A stretch of 64,000 nucleotides of DNA from an uncultured Prevotellaceae bacterium (GCA_900318795.1 ONLU01000009.1:94427-158426); one strand, 5' to 3'. Positions 18,679 through 27,139 are shown, numbered from the stretch's first letter. Program-made: numbers and translations. The notes: generated from the sequence alone by a model not told the origin.

Positions 18679-18913
18679 AGCGGCTTCGCCGCGGTTCAAG
18701 GTTCAAGGTTCAATGCGGCTTCGCCGCAGTTCAAAGTTCAAAGTTCAACGGGCTGACGCCCAGTTCAACGACTGAAGGCTGAGAACCTGAAACCTTGAAC
18801 CTTGAACTTTGAACCTTGAACTTTGAACCTTGAACTTTGAACCTTGAACCTTGAACTTTGAACCTTGAACCTTGAACTGGGCCTTTGGCCCGTTGAACCG
18901 CGGCTTCGCCGCC
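18679..18913. repeat. heptamer array with internal inversion between typA and luxS, array C
   Basis: Begins immediately after the typA stop with GCGGCTTCGCCGC, then TTCAAGG/TTCAAAG units, a GGGCTGACGCCC palindrome, and near 18775 switches to the reverse complement (CCTTGAA, CTTTGAA). It ends with GGGCCTTTGGCCC and GCGGCTTCGCCGC just before the luxS stop. Read from either gene the order is therefore stop codon, GC palindrome, forward heptamers. The two arms could form one long imperfect hairpin, acting as a shared terminator for the convergent genes (inference). Confidence 0.9.
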
Positions 18914-19408
18914 TCACGCATCCGCGAAGACGCGTCCGTCGTCGAGGGTAATCTGCAGTTTCGTGTACTCACAGTGGAAGTCGTGCTGCAACCTGTCCAG
19001 GTAGCGTGCACACTCCCACTTACACATGGGCAAGTCGTGCAACAAGTAGTTGCCACAGCTCTGAGGCTCCGTGGCAGGCACCTTGTCCTGCGTGAGAATC
19101 CACTGCAGACACCTGATGGTCAGCTGTCGCATATCCTCCACCGTATAGGAGCCCGTCATGATGATATACATGCCCGTGAGACACCCCATGGGCCCCACGT
19201 ACACCACATCATCCTTCACTTCACTGTTGCGGAACCAGGTCGCCATCAGGTGCTCCATGCTGTGCATGGCAGCAGGAGCCACTGCCGGCTCCTTGTTAGG
19301 TTCCGTGATGCGCAGGTCATAGGTAGTAAACCCCTTGTCCTCCCGCGAAACATAAATCCCCGCCTTCAACCGGGTATGATCAATCGTAAAACTCTGTATA
19401 ACTTCCAT
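18914..19408 (-). CDS. luxS: S-ribosylhomocysteine lyase LuxS
   Basis: A 164-residue metalloenzyme that splits S-ribosylhomocysteine to homocysteine and DPD, the precursor of autoinducer-2. The metal-binding HSMEH is at residues 49-53, the catalytic-region cysteine is in GPMGCLTGMY (Cys76) and the third metal ligand lies in the DLPMCKWEC segment. mtnN, the enzyme giving its substrate, lies next upstream on the same strand, 256 bp away, so both steps of S-adenosylhomocysteine recycling are together. Confidence 0.96.
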   Translation of the reverse strand: MEVIQSFTIDHTRLKAGIYVSREDKGFTTYDLRITEPNKEPAVAPAAMHSMEHLMATWFRNSEVKDDVVYVGPMGCLTGMYIIMTGSYTVEDMRQLTIRCLQWILTQDKVPATEPQSCGNYLLHDLPMCKWECARYLDRLQHDFHCEYTKLQITLDDGRVFADA

Positions 19409-19424
19409 AATACTATTTTTTTAA

Positions 19425-19497
19425 GTTTCAAGTTTCAAGTTTCAGCCTTCCGCCTTCCGCCTTCCGCCTTCTGCCTTTGCCCTTCCGCCGTAAGGCG
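19425..19497 (+). repeat. mixed heptamer repeats (GTTTCAA and CCTTCCG units)
   Basis: Three GTTTCAA-type units followed by about six CCTTCCG-type units, again with a period of seven, then a CGCCGTAAGGCG palindrome. It lies between luxS and mtnN, directly before copy 1 of the dispersed multi-hairpin element. No coding potential. Confidence 0.8.
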
Positions 19498-19618
19498 AAA
19501 CTCAAGCCGGACCTTTGATGGTCCGCGCTTACCTTAATGTAAGAGCGACAGGCGGAGCGGTTTTCTTCCTCCTGAGGAGGGAGAATACAAGAGAGAGGAC
19601 GGGGGATGTTCGAAAAAA
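19498..19618 (+). repeat. dispersed multi-hairpin element, copy 1
   Basis: About 120 bp beginning AACTCAAGCCGGACC and ending GGGGATGTTCGAAAA. It contains GGACC-TTTGAT-GGTCC, CGCTTAC-CTTAAT-GTAAGAGCG and CTTCCTCC-TGA-GGAGGGAG stems. Further copies lie at 23912, 24147 and 27313, all on the same strand. This copy lacks the CCCCTTCAAGGTTGAAGGGG stem found in copies 3 and 4. The end is followed by two more partial GATGTTCGAAAA units. Confidence 0.9.
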
Positions 19619-19664
19619 GGGGATGTTCGAAAAAAGAAGGGAATGTTCGAAAACCTTTCGCATT

Positions 19665-20318
19665 TCAAATCTCCTCTACAAACGCTTTTGTCGTTTGGAA
19701 CGACCTCTCCGCCACGGTGTCCCAGAAGTGATGATACTGCGACGCATTCGTGTCGCGTAGCGGGATATCACTGATGACCCGGAACGAGATGAACGGCACC
19801 CTGTTCAGATAGCACGTCTGTGCGATGGCACACGACTCCATGTCCACCGCCTTCGCCTCAGGAAACTTCTCAACGATGCTCCGCATCTTCTCCTTCGTGT
19901 CCACAAACCAGTCACCCGTCACGATGAGACCCGTGTGCAGGGTGGTGGTCAGCCCCGTACGCTTGGCCAGCTCCTCACCCTTGCTCAGCAGATACGCATC
20001 CGCCTCGTAGCGGGCTGGCAGACCCTGCACCTGTCCGTACACCGTGCTGTGGTCAATGGCGGCCCCACAGTAGACATCGTGGTAGCACACCTCCTTGCCG
20101 ATGATGATGTCCTGCACCTCGATGTCATCACCGTTGCCCCCTGCACAGCCGCTGTTGATGATGACGTCAGGATGCTCCTCGTTGATCATCCGCTGTGCAC
20201 CCAGCGCTGCGTTCACCTTGCCGATGCCGCACTTCTGCACCACCACCTGACGCTTGTCGAAAAGGTCCTGCAACTGTCGCAGTTCCTTGTCCATTGCTAC
20301 AATAATACCTATTTTCAT
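19665..20318 (-). CDS. mtnN: 5'-methylthioadenosine/S-adenosylhomocysteine nucleosidase
   Basis: A 217-residue nucleoside hydrolase that removes adenine from MTA and SAH. The N terminus MKIGIIVAMDKEL with GCAGG (NSGCAGG) and the C-terminal AVDMESCAIAQ (purine-binding Met-Glu pair) and FRVISDIP with its catalytic aspartate are all present. The start is the ATG at 20318; 18 upstream codons are open but cover the promoter. It supplies S-ribosylhomocysteine to LuxS, encoded next downstream. Confidence 0.95.
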   Translation of the reverse strand: MKIGIIVAMDKELRQLQDLFDKRQVVVQKCGIGKVNAALGAQRMINEEHPDVIINSGCAGGNGDDIEVQDIIIGKEVCYHDVYCGAAIDHSTVYGQVQGLPARYEADAYLLSKGEELAKRTGLTTTLHTGLIVTGDWFVDTKEKMRSIVEKFPEAKAVDMESCAIAQTCYLNRVPFISFRVISDIPLRDTNASQYHHFWDTVAERSFQTTKAFVEEI

Positions 20319-20341
20319 ACACTTTTCGCTATTTTTGACTG

Positions 20342-20369
20342 CAAAAGTACAAATTATTTTGTAAATTTG
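20342..20369. promoter_or_regulatory. divergent -7 boxes for mtnN and yfhO
   Basis: Minus strand TACTTTTG (20342-20349) lies 23 bp before mtnN, and plus strand TAAATTTG (20362-20369) lies 24 bp before yfhO. Both fit TAnnTTTG. No clear -33 TTTG is seen at the right distance for either. Confidence 0.5.
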
Positions 20370-20393
20370 CACCCGAAAAATAGAAAAGTTGTT

Positions 20394-22925
20394 ATGAAAA
20401 GTCTGAAAGCATGGCTGCCTGATGTGCTGGCAGTAGTATTATTTGCAGTGATCTCCTTTGCCTACTTCTTCCCGGCAGACATCGAGGGTCGTATCCTCTA
20501 TCGTCACGATTCGTCGGCAGGACGTGGGGCAGGGCAGGAGCGTACCGAGTATATGCAGCGTACGGGTAAGGAAACCCGCTGGACCAACGCCCTGTTCGGA
20601 GGCATGCCCACCTACCAGATGGCTCCGTCCTACAATAGTACCACCCTGCTGAGCCAGATAGCCAATGCCTATCACCTCTGGCTGCCCGAGAACGTATGGT
20701 ATGTCTTCGCCTATCTGCTGGGCTTCTACATCCTGCTCAGGGCTTTCGACTTCCGTTGGTACCTGGCCATGCTGGGCTCCGTGATATGGGCGTTCTCCAG
20801 CTATTTCTTCATCATCATCGCCGCTGGCCATATCTGGAAGGTCATGGCACTGGCCTATCTGCCTCCCATGATTGCTGGTGTCGTGCTGGCGTTCAGGGGC
20901 AGGTACCTGTCGGGCCTGGTCGTCACGGCACTCTTCTCAGGCTTGGAGGTGCTGGCCAACCACGTACAGATGACCTACTACTACCTCTTCGTCATCTTCG
21001 CCATGGTCATTGCCTTTGTCATTGAAGGTCTCCGCAACCCGCAGACGGGTGGCTGGCGGCATGTGCTGAAGGCCCTGGCGGTGTGTGCCGTAGGTGCTGC
21101 CATTGGCATCTGCCTGAACCTCTCCAACCTCTATCATACCTGGCTCTATGGTCAGGAGTCCATGCGTGGCAAGAGTGAACTGGTGAAGCAGAATGCCGGC
21201 AACCAGACCTCCAGTGGTCTGGACCGTGACTATATCACCCAGTGGAGCTATGGCATCGACGAGACGTGGACCCTGCTCGTTCCCAATGCCAAGGGTGGAG
21301 CCTCCGTGCCGATGGCACAGAACGAGCTGGCCATGAAGCATGCCGACAACGACTATCTGGGCATCTATCAGCAGATTGGCCAGTACTGGGGCGAGCAGCC
21401 CATGACGGCAGGACCGGTCTATGTGGGTGCCTTTGTGCTGATGCTCTTCGTGCTGGGACTGTTCGTCGTCAAGGGCCCGCTCAAGTGGGCACTGCTGGCT
21501 GTCACCATCCTCTCCGTGCTGTTGTCGTGGGGTCGTAACTTCATGCCGTTCACAGACCTCTTCCTCGACTATGTACCCCTCTATGCCAAGTTCCGCACCG
21601 TGGCCAGCATCCTGGTCATTGCCGAGTTTACCATACCGCTGTTGGCCATGCTCGCCCTGAAGAAGCTGGTCGACCAGCCCGAGCTGCTGAAGACCCATGC
21701 CAAGTGGCTCTACACCTCGTTTGCCCTGACGGCTGGCGTGGCACTGCTCTTTGCCCTGATGCCCAAGCTGTTCTTCCCCGACTATGTCAGCAGCAGCGAG
21801 ATGCAGGCCATGAGCCAGATTCCCGCTGACCAGCTGGCACCCCTGCTGCAGAACCTCACCGAGATGCGTGTGGCGGTCTTCACGGCAGACTGCTGGCGCT
21901 CGTTCTGGATCATCGTCATCGGAACGGCCTTCCTGCTGCTGTTCCGATATCAGAAGGTCAGTGCCGGGCTCATGGTGGGCTGTCTGGTGGTCCTCTGCCT
22001 GGTCGACATGTGGCAGGTCAACAAGCGCTACCTCAACGACGGCATGTTCGTGTCTGCCAGCGTCCGGGAGGAACCCATGCAGAAGTCGGCAGCCATCGAC
22101 CATATCCTGCAGGACAAGGCTCCCGACTTCCGGGTGCTGAACCTCGCCACGTCGACCTTCAACGAGAACGAGACCTCGTTCTACCTGAAGAGCATCGGAG
22201 GCTATCATGCTGCCAAGCTCCGTCGTTATCAGGAGCTCATCGATGCCCATATCCAGCCTGAGATGCAGCGGCTCTTCGGGGCTGTGGCTGATGCCGGGGG
22301 CGACATGACACAGGTCAATGGCGACTCCATCTATCCGGTGCTCAACATGCTCAATACCAAGTATTTCATCCTGCCCCTGCAGGGTGGCCAGACCGTTCCC
22401 GTCGAGAATCCCTATACCTATGGCAATGGCTGGTTTGTCGACAAGCTGACCTATGTGGACAATGCCAACCAGGAACTCGACAAGACCGGACAGCTGGCCC
22501 TGCGTCATGAGGCTGTGGCTGACCGTAAGTTCCGCGAACAGCTGGGCGATGCGGTGGCACAGGACACCCTCAGCCGGGTCACCCTCAAGAGCTATGAACC
22601 TAACCAGCTGACCTATGAGGTCAACTCGGACAAGGGTGGGGTCGTCGTGTTCTCTGAAATCTATTATCCCGGCTGGACAGCGACGGTCGACGGCCAGGAA
22701 CAGGCGTTGGGCCGTGTCAACTACGTCCTGCGTGCCCTGCGCGTCAGCCCGGGCAGCCACGAGGTGGTGCTGAGCTTCTTCCCCAAGAGCATCGACCGTA
22801 CGGAGACGGTGGCTTATGCCGCCTATGTGGCCTTGCTGCTCATCCTGCTGTTCCTGGGGTGGAATGTCTTGCGGAGGCGAGGTGCGCATACCGCACTGTC
22901 ATCGCCGGACAAGGCTGCGGAATAA
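20394..22925 (+). CDS. YfhO family membrane protein
   Basis: An 843-residue polytopic protein of the YfhO family (GT-C-like fold, proposed lipid-linked sugar transferases acting on cell-surface polymers). It starts with a helix (about 5-25), followed by an extracytoplasmic loop with HDSSAGRGAGQERTEYM, about a dozen helices to residue 540, a large beta-rich C-terminal domain with SEIYYPGWTATVDG, and a last helix near 810-828. The start is the ATG at 20394 (MKSLKAW); the frame is open far upstream through mtnN by chance. The substrate is unknown. Confidence 0.88.
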   Translation: MKSLKAWLPDVLAVVLFAVISFAYFFPADIEGRILYRHDSSAGRGAGQERTEYMQRTGKETRWTNALFGGMPTYQMAPSYNSTTLLSQIANAYHLWLPENVWYVFAYLLGFYILLRAFDFRWYLAMLGSVIWAFSSYFFIIIAAGHIWKVMALAYLPPMIAGVVLAFRGRYLSGLVVTALFSGLEVLANHVQMTYYYLFVIFAMVIAFVIEGLRNPQTGGWRHVLKALAVCAVGAAIGICLNLSNLYHTWLYGQESMRGKSELVKQNAGNQTSSGLDRDYITQWSYGIDETWTLLVPNAKGGASVPMAQNELAMKHADNDYLGIYQQIGQYWGEQPMTAGPVYVGAFVLMLFVLGLFVVKGPLKWALLAVTILSVLLSWGRNFMPFTDLFLDYVPLYAKFRTVASILVIAEFTIPLLAMLALKKLVDQPELLKTHAKWLYTSFALTAGVALLFALMPKLFFPDYVSSSEMQAMSQIPADQLAPLLQNLTEMRVAVFTADCWRSFWIIVIGTAFLLLFRYQKVSAGLMVGCLVVLCLVDMWQVNKRYLNDGMFVSASVREEPMQKSAAIDHILQDKAPDFRVLNLATSTFNENETSFYLKSIGGYHAAKLRRYQELIDAHIQPEMQRLFGAVADAGGDMTQVNGDSIYPVLNMLNTKYFILPLQGGQTVPVENPYTYGNGWFVDKLTYVDNANQELDKTGQLALRHEAVADRKFREQLGDAVAQDTLSRVTLKSYEPNQLTYEVNSDKGGVVVFSEIYYPGWTATVDGQEQALGRVNYVLRALRVSPGSHEVVLSFFPKSIDRTETVAYAAYVALLLILLFLGWNVLRRRGAHTALSSPDKAAE

Positions 22926-23017
22926 GATTTTCTGCAAGGAGAATGCTTTTTCTAAAATAAATGCATCCTTTGTACCCAAATTTTCGTCAATTCGTTCTTC
23001 CTTTTCATTTTTTTTCG

Positions 23018-23025
23018 TACCTTTG
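23018..23025 (+). promoter_or_regulatory. -7 box upstream of the UpxY-like gene
   Basis: TACCTTTG, 115 bp before the start codon. The leader after it contains a CTCCCCC-ATA-GGGGGAAAG hairpin (about 23049-23068). A long structured leader is known for UpxY-type operons, where the factor acts on its own transcript, but no specific site is recognised here. Confidence 0.55.
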
Positions 23026-23139
23026 CAGTCGATTCACGCCGGGCTTCTCCCCCATAGGGGGAAAGAGTTGGTGTGGGAGACATATTGGAACTGGCGTCTT
23101 ACAACGCTTTGTTTTCCAATTGGACATAGATTTTCCGAT

Positions 23140-23799
23140 ATGAACGCGTTGGATAATGCTAATATCGAGAAACCTCGCTCAGGACTTGCCTCCTTTGCCT
23201 TCCCCGAAGCCAAGAGCTCAAAGACAGGGGTGTCGGTAGAGTATGTGCCGTCCCCAGACCGCCAGTGGTATGTGCTGCGCATCAAGTATGGCAAGGTTCA
23301 GGCCGTTGCCGACTCGCTGATCGAGCAGGGCACCTATGTCTATCTGGCCATGGTTTGGAAGGATATCCGCAACAAGGTCACGGGCAAGAAGCACCGCAAG
23401 CTGTTTCCCTTCATGAACATCCTTTTTGCCTATGTCACTCCCTCCGAGGCTGAGAAGTATGTCAAGGACTCCCGGGAGTCGCGCTATACCACCTACTATT
23501 ACAATCATTTCGACCAGGGTCCGGACGGACTGAATCCTCCTCTCACCGTCAGCACGGCAGACATGGAGCCTTTCGTCCGCCTCACCATGTTGCGCGACGA
23601 GCATGTCATGGAGGTCGACCTCAACAGTTGCAACTTCGTCTCCGACGACCTCGTGCGTGTCACCTTCGGACCTTTCGAGGGCCTGACAGGCCGTGTAGCC
23701 CGCATAGCCCGCCAGAAGCGCGTAGTCATCTACATCAACGGCCTGAAGTCCGGCCTAACCACCGCCTACATCCCCCCCTACTGTCTGGAAAAGGTCTAA
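23140..23799 (+). CDS. UpxY/NusG-like transcription antitermination factor
   Basis: A 219-residue protein with an NGN domain (about 45-150; RQWYVLRIKYGKVQAVADSL opens it) and a C-terminal KOW-like segment (RVTFGPFEGLTGRVARI). Specialised NusG paralogues of the UpxY type in Bacteroidota stop premature termination in capsule operons and are normally the first gene of the locus. Here it is followed by wzi, and the sugar genes start about 12 kb further on. The gap holds the lysis-like cassette, DarTG and an IS, so the factor may have been separated from its operon. Start chosen at MNALDNANIEK. Confidence 0.85.
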   Translation: MNALDNANIEKPRSGLASFAFPEAKSSKTGVSVEYVPSPDRQWYVLRIKYGKVQAVADSLIEQGTYVYLAMVWKDIRNKVTGKKHRKLFPFMNILFAYVTPSEAEKYVKDSRESRYTTYYYNHFDQGPDGLNPPLTVSTADMEPFVRLTMLRDEHVMEVDLNSCNFVSDDLVRVTFGPFEGLTGRVARIARQKRVVIYINGLKSGLTTAYIPPYCLEKV

Positions 23800-23911
23800 G
23801 CGGCTCCGCCGCAGTTCAAAGTTCAAAGTTCAACGCGGCTCCGCCGCAGTTCAAAGCCGCTCTGACCTTGAACCTTGAACCTTGAACCTTGAACCGCGGC
23901 AAAGCCGCCTA
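23800..23911. repeat. heptamer array with internal inversion, array D
   Basis: Starts at the stop codon of the UpxY-like gene with GCGGCTCCGCCGC, then forward TTCAAAG units, a second GCGGCTCCGCCGC, then after TCTGACC it turns to reverse CCTTGAA units and ends with GCGGCAAAGCCGC. It leads into element copy 2. Unlike array C it lies between two same-strand genes, so its second half is reversed relative to transcription. Confidence 0.88.
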
Positions 23912-24027
23912 AAAACTCAAGCCGGACCTTTGATGGTCCGCGCTTACCTTAATGTAAGAGCGACAGGCGGAGCGGTTTTCTTCCTCCTGAGGAGGGAGAA
24001 TACAAGAGACGGGGGATGTTCGAAAAA
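23912..24027 (+). repeat. dispersed multi-hairpin element, copy 2
   Basis: Nearly identical to copy 1 over about 115 bp, with the same CTTCCTCC-TGA-GGAGGGAG stem and a shorter junction before GACGGGGGATGTTCGAAAA. It is followed at 24028-24110 by GATGTAA/GATGATG/TCTGATG heptamer units. Confidence 0.9.
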
Positions 24028-24146
24028 GATGTATGATGGAAGAAGTAAGAAGGAAGATGTAAGAAGGATGATGTCTGATGTCTGAAGGATGATGTCTGAT
24101 GTAAGAAGTAACCTTGCCCGGCCTTCGACCTTGCCGTAAGGCGATT

Positions 24147-24288
24147 AAAAACTCAAGCCGGACCTTTGATGGTCCGCGCTTACCTTAATGTAAGAGCGAC
24201 AGGCGGAGCGGTTTTCTTCCTCCTGAGGAGGGAGAATACAAGAGGGAGCCCCTTCAAGGTTGAAGGGGACGGGGGATGTTCGAAAAAA
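24147..24288 (+). repeat. dispersed multi-hairpin element, copy 3
   Basis: A tandem neighbour of copy 2, 120 bp further on, with an extra stem CCCCTTCAA-GG-TTGAAGGGG (24248-24268) before the GACGGGGGATGTTCGAAAA end. It lies directly before wzi and probably forms the 5' leader of that gene. Confidence 0.9.
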
Positions 24289-24295
24289 GAAGTTT

Positions 24296-25828
24296 ATGTT
24301 ACAAAGATTAATGTTTTTATGTATGTCATTATGTGCCTGGACGACAGGGGCTGTAATGGCACAAGACATAGAAGTACCTCAAACGGATTCGTTGGGTACG
24401 AACATGAGCTTTGAGCTGACGGCAGAAACCGCCCTCGGCACAGGCGACTGGAACGCTTACCAAACCGTTTCCAACCGCTACCACACCCTCGGACTGCGCC
24501 CGAATACCGCTGTGGGACGCGCTGCCCTGACCCTGACCCACGACTTCTCGAAGAACTATCGCATGACGGCAGTCGCAGACGCGTTAGGCTCCATCCATGG
24601 TGACCACAAGTTCTACCTGCAGCAGCTGTATGTGAACTTCAAGCTCCACCACTTCTTCGCAGAGATCGGTTCCAGGGAGATAGAACCCATTCTGCGCAGT
24701 CGGAGACTGTCCTCTGGTAACATCATTGAGTCGGGCAATGCCAAGCCCATTCCCCAGCTGCGCATAGGCACGGACGGCTTCTGGACCGTCCCGGGACTCA
24801 ACAAGTGGCTCGAGGTCTACTTCGACGGAGCCTACGGCAAGTATATTGACGGAGGCTACAAGCAGGATGTCGCCACCAGCTTGCAGACGACCTTCACCCG
24901 TGGCATGTGGATGCACCACAAGAAACTCTATCTCAGGTCGAACTCCCAAAAGCTGTTCTACGGTATGATTGGCATCGACCATTTCGTGCAGTTCGGTGTG
25001 CAGCGCTATGACTTTGTCGACGGCCAGATGGTGCTCATCAAGGACAGCCCCGCTACCATCAAGGACTTCTGGCGGGCGTTAATCCCTAAGGGCGATAGTG
25101 GCTATGCCACGAACGGAGGTGGCGAGGACTGGGTGTATGGTAACCATTTGGGCTCCTATACCATCCAGATAGGTTGTAACATCACCCCCCGTCATCAGGT
25201 GAATGCATTCATGGACAACATCTTCGAGGACGGCTCGGGCATGGCCAAGCGCAATGGCTGGGACGGCCTCTGGGGACTGTCCTATCAGAATACCACGGAG
25301 GGTGTCCAATATGTCCGCGGGGCAACCTTCGAATATCTCCAGACCACCAACCAGTCGGGTGTGTTGCACTTCGACCCGGGCGACTGGACTGGTGAGATGC
25401 GTAACATCCCGAGCGAGCATTATTCGACAGGCAATGATGACTATTATAACAATAGTTTTTACCAGAGCTATACGACGTATGGCATGGGGCAGGGCACACC
25501 CTTGCTGCCTTCACCCAGATATCGCGGGGCACTGACCTATAACTCCACCAATATCAAGGCGTGGCATGTAGGGGTAGAGGGCGACCTCCTCCAGTCCCCC
25601 CGGTACGGCAGTTTCAGCTACCTCGTCAAGGGCTCTTACCGCAAGAGCTATGGTCAACATGTCTATCCGTTCCTGGTTCCTGAGCATACCTTCAGCATGC
25701 TGGTGGAGGCAGACTGGGCGAAAGGCCCCTGGCGGGGCAGCGTCTCCTACGGTCTGGACGGTGGAGACATTTATGGTAACAACAATACGTTTGACTTTAA
25801 GGTTACTTATCATGGCAGGATTTTCTAA
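24296..25828 (+). CDS. capsule assembly Wzi family outer-membrane protein
   Basis: A 510-residue protein with a signal peptide (about 1-23, ending VMAQ) and a beta-barrel body of alternating strands ending YHGRIF, a C-terminal aromatic typical of outer-membrane barrels. Motifs such as FAEIGSREIEPI and the late EADWAKGPW match the Bacteroidota Wzi/capsule-assembly family. Wzi-type proteins anchor capsular polysaccharide at the outer surface. Start chosen at MLQRLMFL, because the upstream 12 codons fall in the repeat element. It overlaps the next gene by 17 bp. Confidence 0.8.
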   Translation: MLQRLMFLCMSLCAWTTGAVMAQDIEVPQTDSLGTNMSFELTAETALGTGDWNAYQTVSNRYHTLGLRPNTAVGRAALTLTHDFSKNYRMTAVADALGSIHGDHKFYLQQLYVNFKLHHFFAEIGSREIEPILRSRRLSSGNIIESGNAKPIPQLRIGTDGFWTVPGLNKWLEVYFDGAYGKYIDGGYKQDVATSLQTTFTRGMWMHHKKLYLRSNSQKLFYGMIGIDHFVQFGVQRYDFVDGQMVLIKDSPATIKDFWRALIPKGDSGYATNGGGEDWVYGNHLGSYTIQIGCNITPRHQVNAFMDNIFEDGSGMAKRNGWDGLWGLSYQNTTEGVQYVRGATFEYLQTTNQSGVLHFDPGDWTGEMRNIPSEHYSTGNDDYYNNSFYQSYTTYGMGQGTPLLPSPRYRGALTYNSTNIKAWHVGVEGDLLQSPRYGSFSYLVKGSYRKSYGQHVYPFLVPEHTFSMLVEADWAKGPWRGSVSYGLDGGDIYGNNNTFDFKVTYHGRIF

Positions 25829-26249
25829 ATGGACCTATAGATGCATAGCCCTTTTGGTGATGACCGTATCCTTCTGCGCATGCGACAAGACACAGGATGT
25901 GGACTATTTCGGACAGTGGGAACTGAAGGTCGCCTACGTGACCAATGAGCAAGACCCCTCCCGTCAGGACACCATCAGGGCAGAGCGACGCTATATGTGT
26001 ATTCAGGGCGAGATTGTATGGCTGAATGCTATTGATATTGGCGATGGCTATGGCCACTACACCCAGCGTGGTGACAGCCTGTTCATCGTCTTCTACCAGG
26101 ATGGAGCCCAGCAAGACTGTAAATACACAGCAGACCAGTTCGGTTTCTATCACTACAAAGACGTCCGCGTAAAAGTAGACCACCACGACAGCGATGCCCT
26201 GATCCTCTCAAAAGGCAAAGACAAATGGTACTTCGACCGAGTCTTTTAA
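25812..26249 (+). CDS. small lipocalin-like lipoprotein, function unknown
   Basis: A 145-residue protein with an N-terminal hydrophobic segment ending TVSFCACDK; either cysteine could be the lipid-bearing residue, so it is probably a lipoprotein. The rest looks like a small beta-barrel (GQWELKVAYVTNEQD, then RGDSLFIVFYQDG), reminiscent of lipocalin-like Bacteroidota proteins, but no family is certain. It starts 17 bp inside wzi, so it is coupled and may be part of capsule anchoring (inference). A repeat array follows its stop codon at once. Confidence 0.6.
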   Translation: MAGFSKWTYRCIALLVMTVSFCACDKTQDVDYFGQWELKVAYVTNEQDPSRQDTIRAERRYMCIQGEIVWLNAIDIGDGYGHYTQRGDSLFIVFYQDGAQQDCKYTADQFGFYHYKDVRVKVDHHDSDALILSKGKDKWYFDRVF

Positions 26250-26525
26250 GCGGCAAAGCCGCAGTTCAACGGGCCTTTGGCCCAGTTCAAAGTTCAACGG
26301 CCTTCGGCCAGTTCAAAGTTCAACGGGCCTTCGGCCAGTTCAAAGTTCAAAGTTCAACGGCCTTCGACCAGTTCAACGCGTCTTCACCGTCTTGCTCCTT
26401 GAACCTTGAACCTTGAACCTTGAACCGCGGCTCCGCCGCCTTGAACCTTGAACCTTGAACCTTGAACCGCGGCAAAGCCGCATTGAACCGCGGCTCCGCC
26501 GCACTGCCCCGCGGCTCCGCCGCCT
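26250..26525. repeat. heptamer array with internal inversion, array E
   Basis: Opens with GCGGCAAAGCCGC next to the lipoprotein stop, then forward TTCAAAG/TTCAACG units alternating with GGGCCTTTGGCCC and GGCCTTCGGCC palindromes. Near 26396 it switches to reverse CCTTGAA units with GCGGCTCCGCCGC and GCGGCAAAGCCGC. The flanking genes converge here, as at array C. The right part extends into the reading frame of the amidase remnant. Confidence 0.9.
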
Positions 26526-26857
26526 AAGTCCGACAACTCCCTGCGGAGTTGATTCATCCTTTCCGAAGGATGTACGCAATGTTCACCCAATTCCGATACA
26601 CCCAAGATCTTGGCTTTAGGATAGAGCTTACGGAGCCGACAAAGCTCCTCAATAAGCCCTTCCCTCTGTACCTTTAGGTCAGAGAACCTTGTCATCGACC
26701 CATGGGTCGCTCTGACCTCGGTCAGAGAACTTTGAACCTTGATCCTTGAACCTTGAACCGCGGCTTCGCCGCATTGAACCTTGAACCGGGCCTTTGGCCC
26801 GTTGAACCGCGGCAAAGCCGCCCCGTCATTGACGAGAATAAATTTGATTTTCTTCAT
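26384..26857 (-). pseudogene. probable remnant of a phage-type N-acetylmuramoyl-L-alanine amidase invaded by repeats
   Basis: A 157-codon open frame. Its first residues (MKKIKFILVND) resemble the start of small amidase_2 proteins, and REGLIEELCRLRKLYPKAKI, continuing ILGVSELG, resembles their C-terminal third. The middle, where the zinc ligands should be, is replaced by about 45 residues coded by heptamers and palindromes (SRIKVQSS, PRFNGPKARFKVQ). The tail after LRRELSDLGG is again pure repeat. The amidase reading is an inference from two short matches and from the neighbouring M15 peptidase. It is very unlikely to be an active enzyme. Confidence 0.45.
26700..26825 (-). repeat. heptamer array inside the amidase remnant, array F
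   Basis: Reverse-orientation CTTTGAA/CCTTGAA units (forward on the minus strand), with GCGGCTTCGCCGC, GGGCCTTTGGCCC and GCGGCAAAGCCGC palindromes and one larger module with GACCCATGGGTC and TCTGACC-TC-GGTCAGA. The same larger module occurs in arrays I and J. The reading frame of the remnant runs through it without a stop. Confidence 0.88.
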
Positions 26858-26931
26858 ATCATTACCTTTTTTGATTCATGTGAAAGAAAAGCCCTCCGCC
26901 CCCTGCGGAGCGGAAGGACTGATGAGATAAA

Positions 26932-27114
26932 CTACAAGATGTAGTGAGCGCAGCTGGTAGTGAACGAGCCACCCAGGAGCAGACCGATGACATAGGCCAA
27001 CACCTTCAGCACGATCACCCACCAAGGGTCATTCACTTTAACACCAGCCTCCCGACACTTCACGGGATCAGCAACAATATTCTCAATTTGCTTCTCAGAA
27101 AGTTTAATCTTCAT
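26932..27114 (-). CDS. small membrane protein of the lysis-like cassette
   Basis: A 60-residue protein with a charged N-terminal half (KIKLSEKQIENIVADPVK) and one membrane helix (about 31-52, WWVIVLKVLAYVIGLLLGG). Size, topology and position next to an amidase recall the small holin-like or 'smalltalk' proteins of Bacteroides cell-wall cassettes, but the sequence match is not specific. It lies between the amidase remnant and the Ser/Gly-tailed protein on the same strand. Confidence 0.6.
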   Translation of the reverse strand: MKIKLSEKQIENIVADPVKCREAGVKVNDPWWVIVLKVLAYVIGLLLGGSFTTSCAHYIL

Positions 27115-27139
27115 AAAATATAAATTTTAAATTTTTAAT

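Noticed and set aside
18679-18913. Possible CRISPR array
   Set aside because: Units are 7 bp with no unique spacers, and no cas genes are in the window.
19515-24414. Short plus-strand frames beginning MVRAYLNVRATGGAVFFLL in the dispersed element copies
   Set aside because: They lie wholly in the multi-hairpin repeat, end at different points in each copy and the changes between copies follow stem pairing rather than codons.
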